Made by a program: the position numbers and the translations under genes
The notes under the pieces: model-generated
Told to the model about the DNA's origin: nothing
Database searches by the model: none
The model's input: the letters and a program-made list of their open reading frames with translations, nothing else
DNA from: Pandoraea bronchicola
Lineage (GTDB): Bacteria; Pseudomonadota; Gammaproteobacteria; Burkholderiales; Burkholderiaceae
DNA: 44,727 nucleotides
Assembly: GCF_902459805.1 (NCBI RefSeq)
Contig: NZ_CABPST010000019.1
Location: forward strand, 1 to 44,727
Direction of reading: 5' to 3'
Shown here: positions 41,101 to 44,727 of the stretch, piece by piece
How positions within the stretch are numbered: the stretch's first letter is position 1
Layout: each line of letters starts with the position of its first letter

Positions 41101-43922
41101 TGCATCAGAAGGTGACGAAGTCGGACGGAGCGTCGAAGTACGAGGTCAACTACTCGCAATACGATGGTGCGGGCAATGTGGTGAGTTATTCGATGGCCAA
41201 TCAGGATGGCGATTGGTACACGAACAACTATACGTACACGATGGCGCGCTTCGACGGCTACAAGGAAGCGCGTGTCGACGGATCGAGCGACAAGTTCAAT
41301 CCGGGCTCGACGACGAGCAGTTATGACGTCAACGGCAATCTGACGTCTGTGACGGATAGTACGAAGCCGGAGAACAACCGTACGTTCGTAAACGACGCGC
41401 AGGGTCACGTGTTGTATGTGAATCAGGGCGGGCACACGCAGCGCCAACTTGTGGTGGACGGTGAGGTTCTGGGCCGTTATGGGGACATGATCAACCCGAA
41501 CGCGCCGCAGGATCCGAACACGGGTAACCCGAACTTCATCAACAAGGCGGACTTCAGCTTCGGGTTCCAGCCGATCAACGGGAAGTATCCGACGGGCGCA
41601 CCGGGTGCGGTGGCGGTGCAATCGGGCGATACGCTCGAGAGCATCGCGCACTCGGCGTATGGCGATTCAAAGCTGTGGTACCTGATCGCGGAAGCGAACG
41701 GGCTGTCGGGCAATTCGGATCTTCGCGTGGGCCAGTCGCTGACGATCCCTAACCGCGTCAGCACGATCCACAACGACAGCAAGACCTTCAAGCCGTACGA
41801 CCCGAGCGCGATCATAGGGGATACGACGCCGAATCTGCCGGTACCGCAGGCCGATAGTGGTGGTGGATGTGGTGGGTTTGCGTCGATCATCATGATCGCA
41901 GTGACGGTTGTGGTCGCGGTCTATACGGCAGGGTCGGCGGCATTTGCGATGGGGGCAGTGCAGGCGGCTGAAGGGGCCGCAGCAGCCACGGCTTCGTTCG
42001 GAGGTGTCATGTCGGCGGGTGCCTCCGCGATGCTGGGCGGGACGGCCGTCGGCGGACTTACCGTTACCGGTGCGACGATTGGCGGGATCTCGGCAGCAGT
42101 CGGTGCGGCAGCAATCGGGGGAGTCGCCGGTTCGCTAGCCGGGCAACTGGCAGGCATGGCGATGGGGGCGCAGAACGGGATCAGTTGCAATCAGCTCGCG
42201 CTTAGCGGGTTGAGTGCTGGTATCGGAGCGGGCGTTGGCGGCCAAATCACTGGCGCAACCATCGGCGCGAGCGCGTTGCGCGCGGCGGTAACTAACGTCG
42301 CCCTTCAGGGAGTGGGCGTTGTCACCGGTCTGCAATCAAGCTTCAGTTGGACATCGGTAGCAGCAAGTGCTGCGGGTGGTGCGGTTGGAGGTGCTTTGAA
42401 TGCGGGCGGGGCCAACTCGATCTCGCAGTCGATCAATAACGAAATAGGTGGTTTGCTTGGGCGCACGGTTTCGGGCGTGCTGGTTGGGACGGCCGCTGCG
42501 GCAACCACGTCAATCCTTCGAGGTGGACGAATTGCGATACAGCAGGTCGCCACGGATGCGTTTGGCAATGCGCTCGGCCAAGTTCTCATGGAGTCAGATC
42601 GGTACTCGACAGAAGCTATGACGACGCGTGCTACGGTGGCAGTGACGAATCAGCTTGGGTTCAAAGGGAACGGTTCGGTGATGTATGGGCCATCGGGGAA
42701 CATTGGGGCGTTTGGTAGTGAGCCTTCGCTAAGCGATTACGCGACCTCTGGGACATCGAACGGATTCGACGTCGACGCGGCATATGGGCAGATAGTTGAC
42801 GCTTTCAATCAGTACTCAGGTGGAAGCAATAGCTATAAGCCGTCCATTCTGCTTGCGTCTAATGGTACATCAGACGTCGTGCCTGACTATCAGGGGCGAA
42901 TTGATGAAATGAAAGGATGGGCCGCGAACACTCCGAATCTTAGGGATCGAGGAACGTACGACGGGCCGCGTATCGACATAATCTGGCACCAAACCCCGAC
43001 AACGGAAATCGACATTGGGCAGGCTAGCAATGGGCCGTTGACATTTGTGGACCCGGAAACCGGAGTTGAAGGGTATGCCGTACCGACGCCGGGGCAGGTC
43101 GGGGGGCTGAACGCAGACGCGATCTTCCAAGCAGAGAATGACGCCAAGGTTATTGCCGGGACATACAATAGACTCCGCGAAGTCGGTGATGCATTTTCTG
43201 CCGGTCAGTATAGGGATGCATGGCGGCATGCGACGTACGAAGCGTCGCCGGATGCAAGGGCGGTCAACAATGCGCGGCTGTTCCCAGCGCCGAATCCAGG
43301 TGCGGTGCGTCTTGAGAAGATGCTGGGGTCTTCGGTGGGGGCTGGGGCATCGCTGGTTGCAAACATGCTTGGTGCAAGCCAACGCACGCAGGATGCTCTA
43401 TTGGATGCTGGCGGAGCGGTCGAAGGGATCGCAGGCGGGTTAGCGGGGTACAATTTGCCTAAGGCTCCGCAGCCAGGACAAGCGGCGGCAGCGAGTAGAA
43501 TTAGAACGCGTGGCAATCAGAGTCCTGTCAATGCATTAGATGTCGGCAAGTATGGGGATCTTGCTCCTCGGAGTGTGGGGGATGGCCTCAGCCCAGACCA
43601 TATGCCGTCCTTTGCTGCAGTTAGGACGAAGGTTGAAGGGGAGCTTGGCCGCCCGTTGACGCCCACAGAGGCGACTCAGTTGCGAAACCGTACGAACACA
43701 CTTGTTATCGGAACAGATGCTCACCAGGAGGTATCTCGCACCTATGGCGGTCGGAATACGCCAGCCCAGATCGCTAAAGATGCATCCGATCTAGGTGCTG
43801 CAGTTCGCCGAGATCAGGCAGTTATGGAGCCGCGTCTCATCAAGGAGGGATACACGCAGCAACAAATTGATGAAGCCTTTGAAAGGCTGCATCGCATGAA
43901 TCGGGCAGACGGACTCTACTGA
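29190..43922 (+). CDS. Giant YD-repeat (Rhs-like) toxin with LysM domain and C-terminal nuclease-like tip
   Basis: A 4910-residue protein from the ATG at 29190 (MVAIVSGNNLGL); the frame is open for 50 codons upstream but only from a TTG. Order of parts: an N-terminal beta domain (~1-150); a long YD-repeat block (~150-2590) of the form YDaxGnxxxxxD; an insertion of three beta-sandwich-like units (~2620-3070); four ~60-residue tandem repeats (~3087-3370); a second YD block (~3450-4080); a LysM peptidoglycan-binding domain (~4142-4189, VQSGDTLESIAHSAYGD); a Gly/Ala hydrophobic stretch (~4228-4330) that may span membranes; and a variable tip (~4787-4910). There is no signal peptide, PAAR, VgrG or Rhs-core DPxGxx site. 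YD shells encapsulate toxins in Rhs/Tc proteins. The exporter is unknown. An immunity gene follows. Confidence 0.92.
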   Translation: MVAIVSGNNLGLALSSLVTLGKWGNYGAAASGQSGEKAYVNVSNGNLVLSDLDDRLAGVGLNVATLRTYNSQGTVAGGWRVGPAQQLSLTGSLLMYGSSVTRTGADGSRSTYMYDSTQRLYISTDGDGAYNTITYDYVNGQFVWTDGTTGLKERYDGTGNGNLLSTSDPSGNQVSYFYNADNSIASVVSSSGETTYFDYTNGDLTGIRSVTTAANGTRNTTAVRYQYDASHRLMTVIVDLSPDDNDITDGNVYRTDYTYDGDSTRVASVKQSDGTSLTLTYVQIGSDFRVASVTDGLGNKTQYGYDTANRKTTVIDPMGQASVFAYDAQSQLLSVTGPAVGGVTAVRRFEYDNAGDVVRVTDENGNAIKFDYDAYGNIWRQTDALGNVITRTYDANNKLLTETTALGFDPATGWATFTATVRYVYDSTGKNQQRFVISPEGRVTEYVYNALGQRVGAIQYLGATYPVASLATDHAPSEAEMVQWAAGQNKPAILRTDMTYDMRGQLATRTTFQRTDANGAGIADGSQSVDTFVYDQHGQLLKTVNANSGATLYVFDGLGRLVATTDAAGNTITTRYDDANQRTIVTAANGVATLSTYDRAGHVTSVTQTAASGTVLGQTTYAYDADGRLLMTQDATGQRHWYTYDALGRKSADIDANGSVTEYRYDAAGNLVRTLGYATAVNVSVLSDASGKPTGASLDSLRPAVTASDTSSWRVYDADGRLVKTISATGAVMEMRYDGASRLVATVQYAKRVDVTTLGDNPVASAVAPAASSDDRLTRNFYTNDGKLEATIDADGYMTQYTYDAAGRQRERIRFSTVTNPSIRATGTIYQLIPASKPADLYSATVYDASGRIVGEISGGYLTERVYDARGNVTKVIRYANPVTVWMEFGTTIDQLRPTASANDQVITTTYDTLDRIVSQIDPEGTVTTNKYDALGNLIERTRAVGTPDASTSLARYDVLGRLVAALSAEGAAQITAGMTQAQIDTVWSKYSIQYTYDAAGRRTSMTDALGNRTRYFYDADGNLNFTVNALGEVSAREYNALGQLVSTTLLATRVQNLTAPGGVISDADRALLVSLRNPVADTRVSYTYNTDGTLATETNGVGGVVTHAYDAFGQEVSRTTNNGAMSQTQVFTYDHRGNRISSSLDPAALNIKTRTEYDAFGRAVRTIDANGNATSYTYDALGRQIKVVDALDASHSTTYDAFDRVLTQKDSLGNVTKFSYDLAGRTTTVTTPDSVSVVTAHDSLGRTTTITDGRGYQTIYQYDHDGNLLTTADDIRQTVNKYDAAGHLIETEDPNGNKVVYTYDAAGRALTRTVDPSGLNLVTRYSYDAKGQQITVTDPNGTVTRTDFDNNGHISARVVDPGGLNLTTHYLYDQVGNVLTVVTPGGVTTKYEYDVAGRRTSETIDPAGLAITRRYAYDAAGNVVSSTDANGNVTRYFYDAKGQVAYTVDPLGNVVGNTYDGEGRVTRVVHYAMPMSAANLATAGTSAATLATLIQTSVSDISERRLYDTVGHLKYTVDGAGAVVRFTYDKSGNVTERLAYANRINLATWNGVSNPSVVADAAHDQAVRTVYDAINRPVYSVSAAGTLTAFQYDANGNIVDKIVYAKPVPTGTAMTVGALSTVAISLADAAHDQHDRNVYDAASRLTWSANGVGSVVKYVYDADGNLISQTRFAQAVGASTAPSSVVASDGDQTTRMTYDAAGRLVYQIGASGAVTMQRYDADGHVIERLTYATPVTVSGTATSASVKALVSANAANDRSTKYVFDAAGRAIFTIDASGAVLEATYDAVGHVVATRAYANRIDLTNFDPATGVSAVRSRLSADAASDRVTHTLYNADGQAIYQIDSLGFVTANTYDAFGRVVSTTQYGLAISATTTWTTAGVSGALVPSATLDRVTTMTYDATGHMLSTRDALGFTESYTYDGLGNKITFTNKKGDVWRYDYDAAGRLTTETAPPVNLTVLKTDASGNLVVDTANSVVASVVTRTVYDALGRVVSRTEAFGRPEARTTRYDYDAAGHQIKTTFPPVGVYDATRDNLVVNGANGLANRVDNLTELTSQTIYDALGNAVANLDVSGNWSYKTYDKLGNVIHDVDAMGYVTEYTRNQFGEVTRLTRYAGAVTVGNGAQAPTAAQVKTALAALPNAGVGDRVITTTYDQLGHTLRVVEPQSFVYDSSAGGSAQYFSAGRTTQNTYNAFGELVQIATLRNAVTNQWNSTYQYYDLRGQQVATVDAMGYVTTQAYDGAGNLTSHTEYANALAGGGWSLAAFGRPVTSSDDRTMVTTYDAMSRKLSETRVDVQYSTASDGSSTRGNLVTQYRYDAVGNLTTTISADSGTTHSYFDALGRLTATTGPVRNSGVSGAAFTPLNVFYRDAYGNAVMTVVRGNGAASANDATYVDAGASAADRTTMAVFDAHGKVLQMSDAAGVGHYSSYDAAGRLVKEWQIVTGNDGASHTIFKAYQYDKLGRQTHVIEPASTSVISNGAITTVSQAAAGVIDTAMEYNGFGEMIRRGIGGGRQEYFDYDGAGHLWRTNSGDGIDKVSLYDLDGHVTAEVRSAGAGGANYDMKAFASPDQVAGLSEGRRTDLVYDALGHVVSRTGAARAESAGGVTVRGVQATYTTTPATYGYAEDGSVVWNTASSVNFSWSLAQLGSGDIRVEFDYTTANVPVNPNDSNESGNESGGPTGILLTGVPRTRSQIFTNEQAGNGVSIAWSDANGTNGGISKVDAVRVYKKDVNGNWQLVINQNPSLQTVSQIEVGLPSNTTTNVLLQVRAVGTAGDGGWTSLSGVNFGDAYRFDTTGLAAGNYEYRVLSTNTAGTTQVTASGTMAVNLSQLASLSFPIGPGVATNGNFHSQAKDFTWQSAPDNVTQTFRYRVAGSNGAWSTMPIVHPYNSFLPGYDGFDMNALGAGTYEYELLWQRQGESTPYAHSTGSMTVVAATADQWVPPVNMPVINNVWVAYDYVGGSSTVVTNEDGTGEHGEIVGSHNANTIRWTVEAHGETAVFRYRVPGGAWQTLPVSSYTNTVSENSVTTLLEAVDISGLGVGTYEFEILRGPVVGSEGSHYTGTLTVSPTPAGHYETQTVPVIVKRTVTPPDPNNYITKVLYRPPVASYDENGVETLGDHYQRQGAIVVGMSYPAYRDRVVTETVTPPNPANYISRYLPAVYSSQVATYDEDGTVHLAAHYAWSGSYVVGLPYTAYRTEYWEESIPHQVPRQVPVMTTDENSGAPVQAQDEAGNLLWQTVYDTVYWNEMRPHDVAYTAYPPDPAAYMTRAPRPVYNPPVATGLNENGTQILAKGYAWNGDVAVAEPYQISYTVQDPYTAYPADPANFIAGYLYSEPVVTGNDENGAQILAPHYQWSNGKVVAMPYEVEETQYVQQQVWVPGVTPMPSIANTTPTYVPGYWIPGTPTQYGNTITTGSITTAASQPGQLGGVTVTQSIGANGGTSNVRPTINQTFDRWGNVLSISDPRSPYWVTTYKYNASNQIIEQRQPDANGNQSSASVVTRYTYDAMGRAVAVVDANGHVNGQTYDAAGNVTQDLHADGGVMRHYYDAFGQQVRLVDANGNATDYAYDKLGHLVQMTMGAVGVYAISGSTLVNQGSQALTQTYGYDQAGRKLWQTDGSGAKIKYDYDLHGNVVATTQPLGQVVRAAFDATNRKTGETDGNGAMSTWTYDYFGLLLGRTDIGAASYSYSYDNARQLLQVTNTRGQNIQYRYDAAGQNTSILDFALAQASTYAYDLAGNKVRERTVTNGTTFQDNHLAYDALGRLRDVADGRVHISIDYDAVGNRTHVTSHVINAMDQSQDEDRWFKYDAMNRQTVVDGINANGDIGVGQGHKITYDKNGNRTSDTYYGTRVQSDRVFDHTEWTSVWGVVGSDEAGNPEYGYIVQPSAAYRTQYTAVNGLTTEAYDYDSNNRLSHVSRDGVLLDTRFYDGANRVVQTGPAGALPQEYVSALNGAGGGNGSETRQSTYDQNGRLLHQKVTKSDGASKYEVNYSQYDGAGNVVSYSMANQDGDWYTNNYTYTMARFDGYKEARVDGSSDKFNPGSTTSSYDVNGNLTSVTDSTKPENNRTFVNDAQGHVLYVNQGGHTQRQLVVDGEVLGRYGDMINPNAPQDPNTGNPNFINKADFSFGFQPINGKYPTGAPGAVAVQSGDTLESIAHSAYGDSKLWYLIAEANGLSGNSDLRVGQSLTIPNRVSTIHNDSKTFKPYDPSAIIGDTTPNLPVPQADSGGGCGGFASIIMIAVTVVVAVYTAGSAAFAMGAVQAAEGAAAATASFGGVMSAGASAMLGGTAVGGLTVTGATIGGISAAVGAAAIGGVAGSLAGQLAGMAMGAQNGISCNQLALSGLSAGIGAGVGGQITGATIGASALRAAVTNVALQGVGVVTGLQSSFSWTSVAASAAGGAVGGALNAGGANSISQSINNEIGGLLGRTVSGVLVGTAAAATTSILRGGRIAIQQVATDAFGNALGQVLMESDRYSTEAMTTRATVAVTNQLGFKGNGSVMYGPSGNIGAFGSEPSLSDYATSGTSNGFDVDAAYGQIVDAFNQYSGGSNSYKPSILLASNGTSDVVPDYQGRIDEMKGWAANTPNLRDRGTYDGPRIDIIWHQTPTTEIDIGQASNGPLTFVDPETGVEGYAVPTPGQVGGLNADAIFQAENDAKVIAGTYNRLREVGDAFSAGQYRDAWRHATYEASPDARAVNNARLFPAPNPGAVRLEKMLGSSVGAGASLVANMLGASQRTQDALLDAGGAVEGIAGGLAGYNLPKAPQPGQAAAASRIRTRGNQSPVNALDVGKYGDLAPRSVGDGLSPDHMPSFAAVRTKVEGELGRPLTPTEATQLRNRTNTLVIGTDAHQEVSRTYGGRNTPAQIAKDASDLGAAVRRDQAVMEPRLIKEGYTQQQIDEAFERLHRMNRADGLY
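37045..38400 (+). other. Beta-sandwich-like insertion in the YD shell (three units)
   Basis: The YD repeats stop and three related units follow, each ending in a similar edge strand: AGNYEYRVLSTN...ASGTMAV, GAGTYEYELLWQR...STGSMTV and GVGTYEFEILRGP...YTGTLTV. The 'GxYEYExL' strand before a polar loop resembles fibronectin-III-like or carbohydrate-binding repeats. It may be a surface-exposed adhesion module inserted in the shell; the fold is an inference. Confidence 0.55.
38449..39300 (+). repeat. Four tandem ~60-residue repeats inside the giant protein
   Basis: Imperfect copies start near 38449, 38622, 38961 and 39144. Each begins PPDPxxYI (or PADPANFI), then YxPPVATxxENG, then a piece such as ILAxHYxWxG, then VVGxPYxxYR or VAMPYEVEE. 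The third unit is preceded by a longer linker with IPHQVPRQVPVM. They are rich in Tyr, Pro and Val and do not look like YD repeats. I do not know a family name for them. Confidence 0.75.
43548..43919 (+). other. C-terminal toxin tip of the giant protein (probable nuclease, DH-motif)
   Basis: The last ~124 residues differ in composition from the shell and end at the immunity gene. Seen: GLSPDHMPSFAAVRTK (DHxPS motif, D at 43596 and H at 43599), NRTNTLVIGTDAHQEVSRTY with GGRNTPAQIAKDASDLGAAV, and a helical end FERLHRMN. The paired histidines (DHMPS, DAHQEVS) suggest a metal-dependent HNH-like nuclease of the polymorphic-toxin type. I cannot name the exact family, and DNase versus RNase is not decided. 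Confidence 0.6.
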
Positions 43923-43923
43923 A

Positions 43924-44352
43924 ATGGAAAACATTGAATCACTACTGGGCGTTCGATATAAAGATCTAGGACAGTTGCCCGTTCTTGCTGGAGTGGATGT
44001 TCCTCTACGAGAAACAATTGTTGATCAGAGTTACGTCAGCTTCCCCGCTCTCGGCATCTCCCTTGTTCTTCCGGATAATGAAACAGTGGGAGCTGTCCAG
44101 TTGCATTCCAATGATCATGAGGGCTTTGCCGGTTACACCAGCCGGCTTCCTGGTCAACTGATGTTTGAAATGAATCGTGAGGATGCTCGGGTATGCTTAG
44201 GTGTTCCAGCGGCATCGGGTGAAGAGAGGGAAATCCTTCTACTTGGTAAGAAGCCCGCGTGGGACAGCTTCCGGCTCGGGAAAATTAAGATTCACGTCGA
44301 GTATTCGATTGGAGACGGTCCGATTCAGTTGGTAACGATTACAAGGGGCTAG
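43924..44352 (+). CDS. Candidate immunity protein for the YD-repeat toxin
   Basis: A 142-residue acidic, soluble protein starting one base after the toxin stop; the toxin 3' end supplies the ribosome region. Mixed alpha/beta content: SLLGVRYKDLGQLPVL, VSFPALGISLVLPDNETVGA, LPGQLMFEMNREDARVCLGV, PAWDSFRLGKIKIHVEYS. The 'LPxxLxFxMxRxxxRxxLG' segment occurs in several immunity-type proteins encoded after polymorphic toxins; the exact family is not certain. Its base composition is more AT-rich than the shell gene, as is usual for exchangeable toxin-immunity tips. It presumably binds and blocks the DHxPS nuclease tip in the producing cell. A hairpin terminator follows. Confidence 0.7.
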   Translation: MENIESLLGVRYKDLGQLPVLAGVDVPLRETIVDQSYVSFPALGISLVLPDNETVGAVQLHSNDHEGFAGYTSRLPGQLMFEMNREDARVCLGVPAASGEEREILLLGKKPAWDSFRLGKIKIHVEYSIGDGPIQLVTITRG

Positions 44353-44374
44353 GAGACCTGACCTTGCTCAATCT

Positions 44375-44403
44375 AACGCCCGCCTCGCGCGGGCGTTGTC
44401 GTT
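44375..44403 (+). terminator. Rho-independent terminator after the immunity gene
   Basis: AACGCCCGC and GCGGGCGTT form a perfect 9-base stem with a 5-base loop, followed by the T-rich GTCGTTT. It lies 22 bases after the immunity stop. Confidence 0.75.
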
Positions 44404-44438
44404 TCTGGGCTATGGGTCGGGCTGCATGATATCGCTGA

Positions 44439-44582
44439 CGGCAGTTTGATGCTCACCACATAATTGAGAGCAGTTACGGTGGCCCGAACAATTGGTGGAA
44501 CATCCATCCCGCACGCTTCCCGGATCAACATCAGGGAGGCATTCACCGAGCCGGAAGTCCGTCACGAAGAATTTTTGAGTAA
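44439..44582 (+). pseudogene. Orphan polymorphic-toxin C-terminal tip
   Basis: A frame with no start codon of its own, open from a stop at 44436, encodes about 47 residues: DAHHIIESSYGGPNNWWNIH, then PARFPDQHQGGIHRAGSPS and an end RRIFE. This His/Trp-rich pattern (AHHIIE...NWWNxHPAxFPxxHQGGIHxxGS) is a known type of Rhs/polymorphic-toxin C-terminal end with nuclease-like histidines; the family name is uncertain. It sits just after the immunity terminator, with no shell in frame. It is best read as a displaced 'orphan' tip, a leftover or store of an earlier toxin cassette that can recombine onto the main gene. Confidence 0.7.
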
Positions 44583-44593
44583 AGGTGGAGTTT

Positions 44594-44653
44594 ATGGGGA
44601 TTTATGACGACTTGATAGCAGCTAAAGGCTCCGGGACTGTTTATGATAGATGA
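44594..44653 (+). pseudogene. Immunity gene of the orphan tip, cut by the IS
   Basis: An ATG at 44594 with a good GGTGGAG ribosome site 12 bases after the orphan tip starts MGIYDDLIAAKGSGTVYDR. The IS then begins at 44651, and its first three bases (TGA) form the stop, so 19 residues remain. Place and spacing match a toxin-immunity pair. The family cannot be told from the fragment. Confidence 0.6.
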
Positions 44654-44727
44654 CCCTACCCCAGAAAACAGTACCACTGAAAAGTAGAAAATCCGGCATG
44701 ATTTTGACAGTTTGAAACGGAAGACAT
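44651..44727 (+). mobile_element. Left end of the same insertion sequence, copy 2
   Basis: The exact inverted copy of bases 1-77. Here the element points to the right, away from the window. It cuts the orphan immunity gene. No target-site duplication can be checked because only one end of each copy is present. Confidence 0.65.

Noticed and set aside
1-44727. A composite transposon carrying the whole window
   Set aside because: Only IS ends are visible, no target duplications can be compared, and the shared 77 bases may simply be an assembly boundary.
1-44727. tRNA, rRNA or CRISPR arrays
   Set aside because: No cloverleaf-like sequence, rRNA stretch or regularly spaced short repeats were found on reading; the only periodic DNA is the YD and tandem protein repeats.

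Overview
The window looks like a GC-rich accessory region of a betaproteobacterium. It is probably Burkholderiales, in the Burkholderia/Pandoraea range; this rests on codon style, the P450-like start and the protein families, and the genus is an inference. Both ends carry the same 77-bp sequence in opposite orientation. It begins (read inward to the element) TGACCCTACCCC and resembles an IS3-family left end. The window is therefore bounded by two outward-facing copies of one insertion sequence, or is an assembly contig that stops at that repeat.

Layout. (1) 78-286: the first ~69 codons of a cytochrome P450-like gene, cut by the IS. (2) 497-3794: a two-gene RiPP-type module. One 743-residue protein joins a PqqD-like leader-binding region, a SagB-type dehydrogenase and a YcaO cyclodehydratase; an ATP-grasp enzyme follows. 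(3) 3979-24434: 25 tightly packed, often overlapping plus-strand genes for a flagellar-type export gate, MS ring, rod, P and L rings, hook, hook-length control, ATPase and sigma-28. The order is fliQ fliR flhB flhA flgF flgG flgA flgH flgI flgB flgC fliE fliF X fliH fliI fliJ fliK flgD flgE fliM-like fliN fliO fliP fliA. No flagellin, filament cap, hook-filament junction (FlgK/FlgL), FlgM, stator or chemotaxis gene is present. The slot for FliG holds a 193-residue protein without recognisable FliG features, and the FliM slot holds a short SctQ-like SpoA protein. (4) 24469-27905: a TPR protein, then three minus-strand genes (a hypothetical, a second TPR protein and an orphan LivK-like binding protein). 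(5) 28141-28896: a Hint (hedgehog/intein) domain protein whose N-terminal 63 residues end in a Cys/Gly/Ser cluster. (6) 29190-43922: one 4910-residue YD-repeat (Rhs-like) protein with a LysM domain, a Gly/Ala hydrophobic stretch and a C-terminal probable nuclease tip, followed one base later by a candidate immunity gene. (7) 44439-44653: an orphan toxin tip and the first 19 codons of its presumed immunity gene, cut by the second IS copy.

How the parts may work together. The flagellar genes look like a complete hook-basal body and type III export machine stripped of motor and filament, which would suit secretion or a surface structure rather than swimming. The cluster encodes its own sigma-28, and a weak sigma-28-like promoter (TAAA, then GATA at the right spacing) lies before the Hint gene. 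This makes the Hint protein a candidate target or cargo. The giant YD toxin has no PAAR, VgrG or other visible delivery partner in the window. These links are inference; the gene content and the missing parts are read directly from the sequence.
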